A DNA stretch of 64,000 nt. It comes from Geomonas propionica. GTDB lineage: Bacteria > Desulfobacterota > Desulfuromonadia > Geobacterales > Geobacteraceae. Both the position numbers and the translations under genes were made by a program. The notes under the pieces are model-generated. The model did no database searches. It was not told the DNA's origin and saw nothing but the letters and a program-made list of their open reading frames with translations. Below, piece after piece: positions 18,224 to 27,456 of this stretch (positions are counted from its first letter, which is position 1; each line of letters opens with the position of its first letter). The stretch is from positions 208,047 through 272,046 of the forward strand of contig NZ_JAEMHK010000006.1 in NCBI RefSeq assembly GCF_016458235.1, given 5' to 3'.

Positions 18224-19528
18224 CTACATGCTGAAGGCGATGGAAGCAAAGGCGATGTTGCCGGTTCCTTCCGGGGCGATGCTGTGTGTGTATTCAATGG
18301 ACATCCGTACGTTCTGCAGCGGAGCATAGGTGATGGCCGGGGTCAGGCGCTTGATGACGCCGTCGCCGGCATTCAGGTACTCGTAGCGGAACAGCGGGAC
18401 GAGGTTCACCGGCGCGCCCATGTAGTACTCGGCCTCGAGGGCATAGGCCTTGCTGTCGACGGGAGCTTTCATGACGCCGAACTCGGGGTTGGAATCACGA
18501 CCGAAGCTGCCGCTCCCCTTTAAGTGCAGCCGCTGGTAAAGGATGTCGGCCTCGGCGCCGATCCTCCTGAAGTTGTTCAGGTTCTGCGCCACGCCGCTGG
18601 CATTGAACTCGCCGTTTTGCCCCCAGTAGCCAAAGCCGCCGAGGGTCACACTCAGGTAGTCCCACAGGCTGTCCTTCTCCAGGTCGACCTCGGGCTCCTG
18701 CCCCTTGAAGTCGGTGCCGCCGATCTTCAAGGAGATGTGCCCGTAGCCGTCTTCCCGGTCCTGGCCGTTGCGATCCACGACACCGCCGGCGACGAAGACG
18801 CGGTTACCCAGCAGGGCGTTCAGTTCCACTCCGTCCTCGGTGGCATCGCTGCTGAAGGGGGAGGCGCCGACGCGGTAGGTGGTCGAGGCATAGGACGGTA
18901 CCGGCAGGATACGGTTGCTCTTCTTCCACAGCGAAAGCTTCGGCTCGAAGCGCCCCACCTTCACGTTGACCGGGCTACCGACGGCCTGGCGCCAGACCAG
19001 GAACAGCTCGTCCAGGTCGGGGTCGTTGCTGGGGGGAACGTTGGTGTTGTTGGCAGGATTGGTGAGCGAGGAAGCCCGCTGCATCCCCTGGGAGTAGAGA
19101 TTGTAGGTGGCGAAGAACCCGAACATGTCGCGGAACGAACCGCCGGCCTGCAGGGTGATCGACCTGGTGGAAAGGTCGACCTTGTTGCCGTCAGCGGCAT
19201 CTTCGTCGTAGGCGATGTCTGCGGTCGCGGTAAGCGAGAGCGGTATCTGCTGGGGCAAACCCGAGATGAAGGACCACTCGTTGCCCGGCTCGGTGTCTTT
19301 AGCTGCCGCCTTCGCCCCCTCCTTCTTGTGAGGGTAGACGTAGCCGTTTTTCAGGAAGGCATCGCCGAACTCGTTGAGTTCGGGGTAGATGGTATGACAG
19401 GTGGAACATTCCGTCTTGTGTTGCCGGCTGAACGCCGGGATGGCGTTTGCCGTGCCCGGGGCGAGCAGGGGGGCACAGGAGATACCGAGAAGGAACATGA
19501 CCGCTACAGTATGCTTTTTCAGAAACAT
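18224..19528 (-). CDS. Outer-membrane porin-like protein with an N-terminal heme c site
   Basis: A 434-aa exported protein. Signal peptide at 1-29 (TANA), then FSRQHKTECSTCHTIYPELNEFG with one CxxCH at 41-45, then about 350 residues of alternating amphipathic strands rich in aromatic and glycine residues (for example SFRDMFGFFATYNLY), ending NIAFASIAFSM. This reads as a beta-barrel with a short heme domain at its mouth or periplasmic side. A start with AGGAG eight bases upstream is clear. It leads the operon porin-cytochrome-MCP and is divergent from the multiheme lipoprotein at 19774, sharing a 245-bp AT-rich promoter region. Confidence 0.78.
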   Translation of the reverse strand: MFLKKHTVAVMFLLGISCAPLLAPGTANAIPAFSRQHKTECSTCHTIYPELNEFGDAFLKNGYVYPHKKEGAKAAAKDTEPGNEWSFISGLPQQIPLSLTATADIAYDEDAADGNKVDLSTRSITLQAGGSFRDMFGFFATYNLYSQGMQRASSLTNPANNTNVPPSNDPDLDELFLVWRQAVGSPVNVKVGRFEPKLSLWKKSNRILPVPSYASTTYRVGASPFSSDATEDGVELNALLGNRVFVAGGVVDRNGQDREDGYGHISLKIGGTDFKGQEPEVDLEKDSLWDYLSVTLGGFGYWGQNGEFNASGVAQNLNNFRRIGAEADILYQRLHLKGSGSFGRDSNPEFGVMKAPVDSKAYALEAEYYMGAPVNLVPLFRYEYLNAGDGVIKRLTPAITYAPLQNVRMSIEYTHSIAPEGTGNIAFASIAFSM

Positions 19529-19773
19529 GATTGGTCTCCTACACTGCTACCAGCGCTTAAATTAAATTACATTAACACTACTAAAGCGGCTCAATCCCTC
19601 ACCACGTGCGTACTTGACGCGATTGGACTGGTGATTAATACAATATTGCAGAAGTGAAGTCAACTTAACAAAAAGCGAATTTGACCGGCTGTGAGCTAAC
19701 ACTCATTTTTCTATACTTTTTTGCTCTGGAAAATGCTATAAGGTAGCGTCTTAAATCTTTGGGAGGGCGTGCT

Positions 19774-21612
19774 ATGCTGCTAAAAAGCCTTGTTTTCCTC
19801 ATTCTCACTACGCTCCTGGTGGCGGGGTGCGGGGGTGGTTCCACCAACAATGCCACTGGAGTCTCTAAGCTTGCCCAGTCCCAAAAGTGCATGGACGCAA
19901 GCTGCCACGCCGGCTCGGTCTCGCCGGGAACCGGCGCCCTGATCGTCCAGGAGTGGCTGAACTCCACGCACAACACCAACAACGGTGCGGGATGCGCCGA
20001 CTGTCACGAGCCCCACCCCGGTCACCCGGAGTCCTGTGCCAAATGTCACGGCGGCGGCAGTGGCGTGGCGACGCAGAACCCCGACGCCTCGCGCAAGTGC
20101 AACAAATGTCATGGGCTGTCGCACCCCAACGACATCCAGGTGAGGCTCGCGCCGCAGCACTTCGGCAACATGACCGCGAGCATCAACAACAGCACCTACC
20201 GCGCCTCGTACCTGAGTTCCAACTACATCGGCAACTGCCGCAAATGTCATAACCCGCACGACCCGACCACGGCGATGTCGGCCAACGCCGAGTGGGCCGA
20301 GTCCGGACACGGCGACGTCCTCTCCGGCGCGAGAACCCGCTACGAGTTCAAGACCCGCGGCAGCTACGAGCCGGTCAACTTGACCTTCCAGTACTACTGT
20401 GTGCGTTGCCACACCTCCACCGGTTACATCAACTTCGTGACCAGCGGTTTCTCCGACGTGAGACCCTTCGCCGGCCCCGGCTACAAGGTGGTGCAGAACT
20501 ACCCGGTCAAGGTCGCACCTGGTGCCGCGCAGCCTGCGGACGCCCCCTCGCCGGATAAAACCAAAGAAGTCACCGCCTGCAACGTCTGCCACGACAACGG
20601 GGCCGGCCGGGCCTACAGCTGGGCCACCCGCGCGGTACCGGCCTACCGTGGCTATTACAACTTCTCGTCGGCCAACAGCTCCCCGACGGTAAAGCTCAAC
20701 GACAAGGTCACCGTCTACCCCGACCTCAGCAAATCGAACATCTGCATCCCCTGCCATGCCGGCCGCGGTGTAGGCACCATGATCTATGACGCGCAGGCTG
20801 CCGGGATGGACTTCAGCAACACAACCGCGCCGGGAGCCCATGACCGGGCCGCCGCAACGCTGATCTTCGAGACCGGCGGCTACGAGTTCCCCGGCAGGAA
20901 CTATACTCCGACCAGGTTCCTCCACGGCAGCATCGGCGTGGCCAATACGCGCGGAACCGGCAACACTGGCCCCTGCGTGACCTGCCACATGGAATCGGCC
21001 ACCCCGCACGGCTTCGAACCCGTGGAGAAGGACGGCGCAGGCAAGATATCGACCATCCTCAGCACGGCGTGCGCCCACTGCCACACCGGCGACCCGGTAC
21101 AGCTGACTCCGGCGGTCCTGCAGACCGAGAAGAATGGTTACGCTGCGGCGATCGCCATGCTGAACGTCCTCAAGACGGATTCGACACTGCCGGTCAACCC
21201 GCTCAACCCCTCGCGCTCGAAGGTGCGCCCCTTGGCCAACAAGAACTCTGACTACAACGCGGCCTTCCCCGGCGGCGGCGCCAACACCATGGGGGCCTTC
21301 TTCAACTCGAGCCTCCTGCAGAACGATCCCGGAGCCTTCGCGCACAACCACCAGTACACCAAGCGGCTCATCTACGACTCCATCGACTGGCTGAACAACG
21401 GTGTGCTCGATAACGATGTCGAAGCTGCCATCAACAACGCGACCCTGGCGGTCAACAGCAGCACCGGCAAGGTATCTCTCAGCAATCCGATCCTGGGCGG
21501 GTACTACATCACGGCGCGGCTTCCGACTGTCGACTATTCGGCCGCCTTCGCCCAGGTCAAGGCCGACGCCATCACCTGGCTGCTGGGCGGCCCCGGCGGG
21601 GCACGTCCGTAA
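19774..21612 (+). CDS. Multiheme c-type cytochrome lipoprotein, nine CxxCH plus one CX4CH
   Basis: A 612-aa secreted lipoprotein. Lipobox VAGC puts the lipid on C19. Heme motifs in order: CMDASCH (four residues between cysteines), CADCH, CAKCH, CNKCH, CRKCH, CVRCH, CNVCH, CIPCH, CVTCH and CAHCH. The C-terminus (RLIYDSIDWLNN...) matches that of the cytochrome at 55865-57727, so the two are paralogues; that one is in a porin-cytochrome conduit. ATG 19774 has GGGAGG seven bases upstream; an in-frame TTG five codons earlier overlaps that site. It is probably anchored in the outer membrane and takes part in extracellular electron transfer. queH follows after 9 bp. Confidence 0.88.
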   Translation: MLLKSLVFLILTTLLVAGCGGGSTNNATGVSKLAQSQKCMDASCHAGSVSPGTGALIVQEWLNSTHNTNNGAGCADCHEPHPGHPESCAKCHGGGSGVATQNPDASRKCNKCHGLSHPNDIQVRLAPQHFGNMTASINNSTYRASYLSSNYIGNCRKCHNPHDPTTAMSANAEWAESGHGDVLSGARTRYEFKTRGSYEPVNLTFQYYCVRCHTSTGYINFVTSGFSDVRPFAGPGYKVVQNYPVKVAPGAAQPADAPSPDKTKEVTACNVCHDNGAGRAYSWATRAVPAYRGYYNFSSANSSPTVKLNDKVTVYPDLSKSNICIPCHAGRGVGTMIYDAQAAGMDFSNTTAPGAHDRAAATLIFETGGYEFPGRNYTPTRFLHGSIGVANTRGTGNTGPCVTCHMESATPHGFEPVEKDGAGKISTILSTACAHCHTGDPVQLTPAVLQTEKNGYAAAIAMLNVLKTDSTLPVNPLNPSRSKVRPLANKNSDYNAAFPGGGANTMGAFFNSSLLQNDPGAFAHNHQYTKRLIYDSIDWLNNGVLDNDVEAAINNATLAVNSSTGKVSLSNPILGGYYITARLPTVDYSAAFAQVKADAITWLLGGPGGARP

Positions 21613-21621
21613 GGGCAGAGC

Positions 21622-22152
21622 ATGAAGATACTTCTGCACATCTGCTGCGCGCCCTGTGCCATCTATCCGGTGAAGGAACTAAGATCCGCCGGGCTCGATG
21701 TCACGGGGCTCTTCTTCAACCACAACATCCACCCGTTCACCGAGTACAAGCTGCGCATGGAGGCCTTGAAGACCTACGCGAAGCTGGTGGAGTTGGAGGT
21801 GCTCTACCGGGAGGAATACCTCCTGGAGGAATTTCTCTCCAACGTGGCTGGTGAACCAGAGGGGCGCTGCGCCTACTGCTACCGCTCCCGTTTGGAGGAG
21901 GCCGCGCGCACCGCGGCGGAGTTGGGGTTCAAGAAATTCACCTCCACCCTGCTCTACAGCCGCTATCAAAACCAGCAGATGATCAGCGAGTTCGGTGTCA
22001 AGCTGGGCGAGCGCTACGGCGTCGAATTTCACTACGAGGACTTCCGCACCGGCTGGCAGGAAGGGATCAATCTCTCCAAGGAGATGGGTCTGTACCGTCA
22101 GAAATACTGTGGCTGCATCTACAGCGAGAAGGAACGCTACGTCAGGAAATAA
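21622..22152 (+). CDS. queH: Epoxyqueuosine reductase QueH
   Basis: Last step of queuosine synthesis in tRNA, the non-cobalamin alternative to QueG. The vicinal pair CCAPC is at residues 8-12, a second pair CAYC at 83-86 and a C-terminal YCGCIYSEKER motif are present, matching the Fe-S/metal site of the family. Length (176 aa) is normal. It starts 9 bp after the multiheme cytochrome stop, so the two may be co-transcribed, with no functional link apparent. Confidence 0.88.
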   Translation: MKILLHICCAPCAIYPVKELRSAGLDVTGLFFNHNIHPFTEYKLRMEALKTYAKLVELEVLYREEYLLEEFLSNVAGEPEGRCAYCYRSRLEEAARTAAELGFKKFTSTLLYSRYQNQQMISEFGVKLGERYGVEFHYEDFRTGWQEGINLSKEMGLYRQKYCGCIYSEKERYVRK

Positions 22153-22170
22153 CAAGCCCGGCAACAGCTA

Positions 22171-22207
22171 AAAAGGGGACTGGCTCCGCAGGTGCCTGTC
22201 CCCTTTT
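22171..22207. repeat. GGGGAC-GGC-CC dispersed palindrome (copy 2), possible terminator
   Basis: Arms GGGGACTGGCTCC and GGTGCCTGTCCCC around GCA, flanked by AAAA and TTTT, so it could end transcription of queH in either direction. Same family as 6968-6996. Confidence 0.75.
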
Positions 22208-22247
22208 ACTTTCGCCTCCCGTAAGAACATACCTTCGAGACTAAGCC

Positions 22248-22460
22248 ATGCCTTCATTCGGAAAATCACTCATCATCCTCGGCTTGATCATCGCCGCCAT
22301 CGGCGCGCTCTTCACCTTCGCCGGCAAGATCCCATGGCTGGGGCGGCTGCCGGGCGACATCTACGTGAAGAAGGAAAACTTCACCTTCTACTTTCCCCTC
22401 GCCACCAGCATCATCATCTCGCTGATTCTCTCCCTCATCCTCTGGCTGTTCCGTAAATAA
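22248..22460 (+). CDS. Small DUF2905-type membrane protein
   Basis: 70 aa with two hydrophobic helices (about 5-25 and 47-66) joined by the conserved loop GKIPWLGRLPGDIYVKKENFTFYFP, which is the hallmark of the DUF2905 family. Function unknown. It stands between two intergenic repeats and is likely a single-gene unit. Confidence 0.8.
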   Translation: MPSFGKSLIILGLIIAAIGALFTFAGKIPWLGRLPGDIYVKKENFTFYFPLATSIIISLILSLILWLFRK

Positions 22461-22475
22461 AGAAGATAGATTTCA

Positions 22476-22570
22476 TGGCGCTCTTTGCGCCTACTTTTCG
22501 TGGTTCTTTGCGTAACGGCTTTTAAAAGCGGTTGCGCAAAGAACGCTGAGTATCCGCGAAGAACACGAAG
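22476..22570. repeat. Intergenic inverted repeat, CTTTGCG / CGCAAAG arms
   Basis: The left arm (22476-22513) has CTTTGCGCC and TTCTTTGCG words and the right arm (22532-22570) CGCAAAGAACG and GCGAAGAACACG. The inner part AACGGCTTTTAAAAGCGGTT is itself palindromic. It lies between the DUF2905 gene and the end of hpnI, which converge. Confidence 0.65.
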
Positions 22571-22612
22571 GAGACTTTGGGGGCAAACCTAAGGCAGATG
22601 CACTACAAGGGA

Positions 22613-23785
22613 TCAGTTCGAACCAGCGTCCCCCCCTTTGCCTTTATCTTCCAGCGCCACGATCTTTCCCCCCTTCTCCAGCAGGAACAGGTCACCGCGC
22701 CAGCGCACGCGCTTGCCTACGAGCGACAGCGCCCACACGCCAAATGACAACGCGTCCCGCAGCGGCAGGAGCCAGAGCCAGCACGGCAGAAGCCGATCCT
22801 TGACCAGCAGTTGACTATAGGCGGTGCAAACGGCGGACCGCACCAGGTAGAGCAGCGCGGCAGCCAGCCACCCCGAACTGGTGAAGCCGGCGAGCAGCAG
22901 CGCGAGAACCGCACCGGGGAACGGCAGCGTGATGCCGGAAGCGAGGTACCCGCCAGGCCGGGAGACCCGCATGGTGCGCCCCCAGCGCAGTTGCCGCGAC
23001 AGGAGTTCGGAGAGCTTCTCGTCGCCGCGCATCATGCTCTCCACGAAGTACGGCGAGAGCTCCAACCGGTAACCGGCCCGATGGATCATGTTGCCCAACT
23101 GGTAGTCGTCGGCCAGGTAATCGACCAGCGCCTCGAAACCGCCGATCCGCTCCAGTGCCTCCCGGCGCACCGCCATCGACGCCCCCAGCGCGAAGGAAAG
23201 CCCCTCCAGTTTCAGCGCGGCCATCACGTTGGGTATCATCTCGCAGCAAAAGCCCAGAGCCTCGACGGCGCAGCCGGTGCCCGCCACCTGCGAGCTGCGG
23301 TACAGCGAGGTGACCAGCCCGACCTCGGCGTCGGCAAAGGGGGCGCAGACCTGGCGCAGGTACTGGTCCCCCACCCTGATGTCGCTGTCGCAGACCACCA
23401 GCAGCGGGTGCTTCGCCTTGGCGTAGGCGTGCATCAGGTTGCAGACCTTGTAGTTCGCCCCGTGGATGGCCGGATCGACCACCAGCTCGATATCCGTCTC
23501 CGGGTAGGCCCGCACCAACTGCCTGATGATGGGTATCACGGGATCATCGCACGAGGCGACCGCGAAAACGATCTGGTAGCAGGGGTAGTCCTGGCGGCAA
23601 AAAGAGGAGAAATTCTCGAAGCTGTCGCCGTCCACGCCCCGCACCGGCTTCAGGATGGAGACCGCTGGCGCGTGCTCGGCAAGGGGCGCTGGCGCCGCGA
23701 AGAAGCTGCGGCCGCAGTAATAGGTGATCGCGGCGTAGGCGAGAGCAGGTGTAACGGAAAGGAACGGGAGGACTTCGTGCAACAT
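22613..23785 (-). CDS. hpnI: Hopanoid-associated glycosyltransferase HpnI (GT21, ceramide-glucosyltransferase-like)
   Basis: Transfers a sugar to the hopanoid side chain in bacteriohopanetetrol glucosamine/cyclitol ether synthesis. Membrane helix at about 8-25, GT-A core with SILKPVRG at 43-50, DSD at 133-135, the D226/D227 pair and QLRW at 265-268, then several C-terminal membrane helices. I start at 23785, not at an earlier in-frame codon, because the ATG overlaps the TGA of the preceding gene (TGATG) and gives the usual family N-terminus; 390 aa. Coupled to the methyltransferase gene upstream. Membership of the hopanoid set is supported by hpnN, shc, hpnA and hpnH next door. Confidence 0.85.
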   Translation of the reverse strand: MLHEVLPFLSVTPALAYAAITYYCGRSFFAAPAPLAEHAPAVSILKPVRGVDGDSFENFSSFCRQDYPCYQIVFAVASCDDPVIPIIRQLVRAYPETDIELVVDPAIHGANYKVCNLMHAYAKAKHPLLVVCDSDIRVGDQYLRQVCAPFADAEVGLVTSLYRSSQVAGTGCAVEALGFCCEMIPNVMAALKLEGLSFALGASMAVRREALERIGGFEALVDYLADDYQLGNMIHRAGYRLELSPYFVESMMRGDEKLSELLSRQLRWGRTMRVSRPGGYLASGITLPFPGAVLALLLAGFTSSGWLAAALLYLVRSAVCTAYSQLLVKDRLLPCWLWLLPLRDALSFGVWALSLVGKRVRWRGDLFLLEKGGKIVALEDKGKGGDAGSN

Positions 23786-24351
23786 CAGCGGATCCTTTCC
23801 ACCAGCACCAGGTACGGTGCCGTTTCGGGGCGGTTCAGTTGCCGGTGTCGCCAGACGTTGAACCGGCCCGGGTGCAGTGCGGCGGCCCACCCTTCTACCG
23901 CGGCCGCTTCCTCGGGGCCGCCGGCGTGACCGGTGTAGAGGGCGATAGTGATGATCCCGGCCGGTGCCAGCAGTTCCGCCGCCTGACCAAGGGCGGAGAT
24001 GGTATTGGCCGGATCGGTGATGAAGGTGGTGTCACCGCCAGGGAGGTAGCCCAGGTTGAAGGCGGCCGCCCGCACCCCAGGCGTTACGAATTCGGCGAGC
24101 CGCTCGTGTCCCGCCTCGACGAGCCTTACCTGTGCCAGCCGCCCTTCCTGCTGCAGCAGCTCACGCGTCGCCGCGATGGCACGGGGCTGGACGTCGAAGG
24201 CCCAGACCGTCCCCTCCTGCCCGACCAGTTCCGCGAGCAGGGCGGTATCGAGGCCGTTGCCGCAGGTCGCGTCGACCACAACGTCTCCGGGCTGCACCCG
24301 TTCCCTCAGAAAGTAATGCGACAGCGGCACCGCCCCGCGCAGCGTTTCCAT
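23785..24351 (-). CDS. SAM-dependent methyltransferase, MnmM/YtqB type
   Basis: A 188-aa class I methyltransferase: the SAM-binding loop VVDATCGNGLDTALLA is at 24-39, and FNLGYLPGGD at about 98-107 is the hallmark of the YtqB family (Pfam rRNA_methylase, shown in Bacillus to modify a tRNA wobble uridine). AGGAG lies before the ATG. Its TGA overlaps the ATG of hpnI, so the two are translationally coupled. Whether the coupling means a role with hopanoids or is accidental cannot be told. Identification to family is firm, the exact tRNA substrate is not. Confidence 0.78.
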   Translation of the reverse strand: METLRGAVPLSHYFLRERVQPGDVVVDATCGNGLDTALLAELVGQEGTVWAFDVQPRAIAATRELLQQEGRLAQVRLVEAGHERLAEFVTPGVRAAAFNLGYLPGGDTTFITDPANTISALGQAAELLAPAGIITIALYTGHAGGPEEAAAVEGWAAALHPGRFNVWRHRQLNRPETAPYLVLVERIR

Positions 24352-24426
24352 ACATTGCTCCTCTTAAAAACATAAAACGCGCCACATGGAGGATGTTGCT
24401 CTACCCACCGCACATGACCCCAGAGT

Positions 24427-24535
24427 CCCCCCCTTTGCGAAAGAGGGGACAGGGGGGATTTGCCCCTGCGGCACCAGCAACATCTCATAAAGCCCAAGGC
24501 GAAATCCCCTCTGTCTCCCCTTCGCAAAGGGGAGG
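24427..24535. repeat. Inverted CCCCTTTGCGAA-type element (copy 2)
   Basis: Left half 24427-24460 (CCCCCCTTTGCGAAAG, then GGGGACAGGGGGG) and right half 24503-24535 (complementary, CCCCTCTGTCTCCCC then TTCGCAAAGGGG), about 40 bases apart. The flank GCGAGTTC...GCGCTTCGT is also found beside the copy at 40358, so the element is longer than the palindrome. Confidence 0.75.
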
Positions 24536-24579
24536 AGGCGAGTTCTCGCGTTGCGCTTCGTGGCATTGGCGTCAGGTCT

Positions 24580-27228
24580 TTACTTTTTTGCCCCCAGCGT
24601 CAGCACCGCCGGCAGCGTCACCATGAACGCGATCTGACAGGCGACCATCCCCAGCGACATCACGGCGCCGATGCTGAACACCCCCTGGTGCCGCGCCACC
24701 ATGAGCGCCCCGAAACTCGCCATGATGGTAAGGGTGTTCAGCAACACCCCGACCCCGGTGGAGCTCAGTATCACCCCCGCCGCACTCCCTTCCTCGCGCC
24801 GATACCGGTTGATGATGTAGATCCCGGAATCGACCGCGATCCCCAACACCAGCGGCATGACGATGATGTTGGCGGAGTTGAAGCTGATGCCGAAGAGCCA
24901 CATGCCGCTCACCATGAAGAGAAGCCCCACCAAAAGCGGCACCAGCCCGATCAGCGCGAACTTCACACTCCTGAAAGCGAAGAGGAGAATCCCGACGATG
25001 GCGACGAAGGCGTAGATGAAGGCGAGTCGGTAGGAGTCGCGCATGATGGTCATCGACTCGTAGACCATGACCGGTTCCCCGGTGGCATGCGGGTCCACGC
25101 TCCTCACCTCGTCCAGGAAGGCCTTGAGCGGATCGCGGTTGAAGATCTCCCCCTTGGGAGCCACCTGCAGCATGAGCTTCCCGGTCTTGCCGACGAACCG
25201 GGAACGAAGCTCCTTGGGTACGTCCGCCTCGCTGACCGGCTTCGCCGCCAGGCTCTGCTTCAGGAGTTCGATCTTGGCCGGGAGTTCCTTGAACATCCCA
25301 CCCTGGAAATCCTGGAGCATCCCGACCGCGTTTTTGTCCCGCTCCTTCTCCAACCCGGCGAAGAACTTGTCGAGAGTGGCCACGAAGGCCGCAGCCTGTT
25401 TCGCCTCCGGGCGCCGCTCCTTCTCCAGCCGCTCCTTGAGCGCGACTGCGGCGTTTCTAAATGCCTCGAATACCTTGGGGAGCTCCATGAGCGAGAGGTT
25501 TTCCTCGTAGGGTGCCGGCTTCACGTCGGCAAGCTCCCGTTGCAGCGCGGCCAGTTCCGCGAGCTTCTCCTGCTGGTGGTCCGGCACCAGGGTGTTGAGG
25601 CTCACCACGTGGTCGACGCTCGGCAGCCGCTCCAGCCGGGCGGTCTTCGCCTGCGCATCCGCGGCGTTGTTGGCGGTGACCACGGCGAAGTAGCCGCTGT
25701 TCTCCTTGCTCCTCATCAGCTTGTAGGCATAGGTGACCGACTCCAGCCCCTTGGCCTGCAGGTTCATCAGGTTGTAATCGAACGAGATCCTGGACAGGGG
25801 ATAGAGCGAGGCGACGCATAGCGCCAGGGTGAGGCCGATGACCAGCCTGGGGCGGCCGAAGAGGAGCCGCGCCATTACCCCGTGCTCGCTCAACCGTGCC
25901 ACCGCTGCCGGCTTGCGCGCCTTGCGGTACCGGGCGAGCAGCACCAGCAGGGCGGGGAGCACGGTGAAGGTGACCAGGACGCAGATGACCACCCCGCCGG
26001 CGGCGATGATGCCCAGTTCGGCGATGCCGCGGAAGTCGGTGAAGACGAAGGTGAGGAAGGCGGCGGCGACGGTGGCGGCGGCCATGACGATGGCCCAGAC
26101 GTTCCTGGTTAGCCCTCTTTCCAGGGCGACCATTTCCCCCGCCCCCAGTTGCAGCTCTTCCTGGTAGCGCAGCACCACCTGGATGCCGTACTCGATGCCG
26201 ATGCCGATCAGCATGATGGCGAACACCATGGAGAGTATGTTCAGGTGCCCGACGGCGAGGGTGGCGAAACCAAAGGAGAGCGAGATGGCAACCAGCAGCG
26301 ACACCATGGCCGCAGTCACGTTCAGTACCCCCCGGAAGGCGAAAAGAAGCAGGACCACGGTCAGCACCAGGGAGATCACCGTCGCAAGGGTGATGTCCTT
26401 CTCGCTGGTGGTCATCTCCTCATGCTCCAGCACCGGAGTTCCGGTCAGGCCCACGCTCACCCCCTTGAACTCGGGCAGGGCCTTCAGACGGGCGACCTCG
26501 GCGCGGACCACGGCTATGGCCGCCTTGGCGGGGACGAAGCCCGCCATGTCCCGCACCGGGAGCGCGGTCAGTATCTGCTGGCGTCCCGCGCGCGCGAAGG
26601 CGGAATCAGGGTTCATGAAGACGCTTTCCATCGAAGGGACGCTTCCCTTGCCGGTCCCGAAGCTGGTGAAGCCGGCGCCCAACTTGTCCAGCATGAACAA
26701 AATGCCCGGCAGCTGTTTCTCGTCGCCGGCCAGGTACCGGTCGATGCTCCCCGTCATGTAGGTGAACAGGGTTTGCACCGAGGGTGAGGCGGAGAGGGCC
26801 CGCAACGCGGGCGCCGCCAGGGTCAGGTTGCGGCGCAGCTCCTTTATGTCCTCAAGCGACATGAACAACAGTCCGTTGTCCCGGAAATAGGGAAGTGCAA
26901 AGGGATAGAAGACGTCGGAGAAGTGCCTCTTGTCCTTGGCGAGCGTGTCGTGCAGTCGGCTGCCGAAGTTCCCCACCTTCTCGGCGTCGTCCCCCTCGAT
27001 CACCACCACGATGTCCTCGGTGCTGCCGAACTCGGCGCGGAAGGCACGGTAGTCGCGGTTGAAGGAGGTGTTCTGCGGCATCAGGTCATCGCGGCCGGTG
27101 AGAAACTCCATGCGCTGGGTGGTGAGCCAGATGGAGAGTACGGAGGCAACCAGCGCCACGGCCAGCACCAGCCAGGGGCGGCGCGCCGCGAGGGAGAACA
27201 GGAGGCTTGCTTTAGGGGCTTCATTCAT
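24580..27228 (-). CDS. hpnN: Hopanoid transporter HpnN (RND superfamily)
   Basis: RND/MMPL-type inner-membrane transporter of 882 aa with the duplicated pattern: helix at about 14-32, a large periplasmic domain, five or six helices around residues 265-440, then helix near 470, a second periplasmic domain rich in charged coiled coil (about 560-660) and a final helix block around 745-880. HpnN moves hopanoids to the outer membrane in bacteria where it was studied. It is divergent from shc across a 228-bp promoter region, and hpnI-mnmM lie downstream on the same strand. The assignment rests on architecture plus hopanoid context. Confidence 0.87.
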   Translation of the reverse strand: MNEAPKASLLFSLAARRPWLVLAVALVASVLSIWLTTQRMEFLTGRDDLMPQNTSFNRDYRAFRAEFGSTEDIVVVIEGDDAEKVGNFGSRLHDTLAKDKRHFSDVFYPFALPYFRDNGLLFMSLEDIKELRRNLTLAAPALRALSASPSVQTLFTYMTGSIDRYLAGDEKQLPGILFMLDKLGAGFTSFGTGKGSVPSMESVFMNPDSAFARAGRQQILTALPVRDMAGFVPAKAAIAVVRAEVARLKALPEFKGVSVGLTGTPVLEHEEMTTSEKDITLATVISLVLTVVLLLFAFRGVLNVTAAMVSLLVAISLSFGFATLAVGHLNILSMVFAIMLIGIGIEYGIQVVLRYQEELQLGAGEMVALERGLTRNVWAIVMAAATVAAAFLTFVFTDFRGIAELGIIAAGGVVICVLVTFTVLPALLVLLARYRKARKPAAVARLSEHGVMARLLFGRPRLVIGLTLALCVASLYPLSRISFDYNLMNLQAKGLESVTYAYKLMRSKENSGYFAVVTANNAADAQAKTARLERLPSVDHVVSLNTLVPDHQQEKLAELAALQRELADVKPAPYEENLSLMELPKVFEAFRNAAVALKERLEKERRPEAKQAAAFVATLDKFFAGLEKERDKNAVGMLQDFQGGMFKELPAKIELLKQSLAAKPVSEADVPKELRSRFVGKTGKLMLQVAPKGEIFNRDPLKAFLDEVRSVDPHATGEPVMVYESMTIMRDSYRLAFIYAFVAIVGILLFAFRSVKFALIGLVPLLVGLLFMVSGMWLFGISFNSANIIVMPLVLGIAVDSGIYIINRYRREEGSAAGVILSSTGVGVLLNTLTIMASFGALMVARHQGVFSIGAVMSLGMVACQIAFMVTLPAVLTLGAKK

Positions 27229-27393
27229 AAGATCATTGGCCTTTTCCGGACATTAAATTAAGCCCCTGCAACCTAGCATACACGGAACGCACAATCAACT
27301 GCACCGAGCAAATCCCTGTTTTCATTAGGAAAAAAAACGGACATCAGGAAAAAACAGTGTACCTTTTGTCAAATTCATGGTAGATTTCCATCC

Positions 27394-27421
27394 TTGTAAC
27401 TATATACAAAGCAGCTACACT
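27394..27421 (+). promoter_or_regulatory. Candidate sigma-70 promoter for shc
   Basis: TTGTAA at 27394-27399 and TACACT at 27416-27421, with a 16-bp spacer, 35 bp before the shc start. The rest of the 228-bp hpnN-shc gap is AT-rich and holds no other clear motif. Confidence 0.4.
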
Positions 27422-27456
27422 GAGTTAACACTCACCAATCCGGCAGAAAGGAGTAT

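Noticed and set aside
19780..21639. Long minus-strand open frame opposite the multiheme lipoprotein
   Set aside because: The plus frame has a lipobox and ten heme sites. The minus frame is Val/Gly/Arg-rich with no domain, an ordinary shadow.
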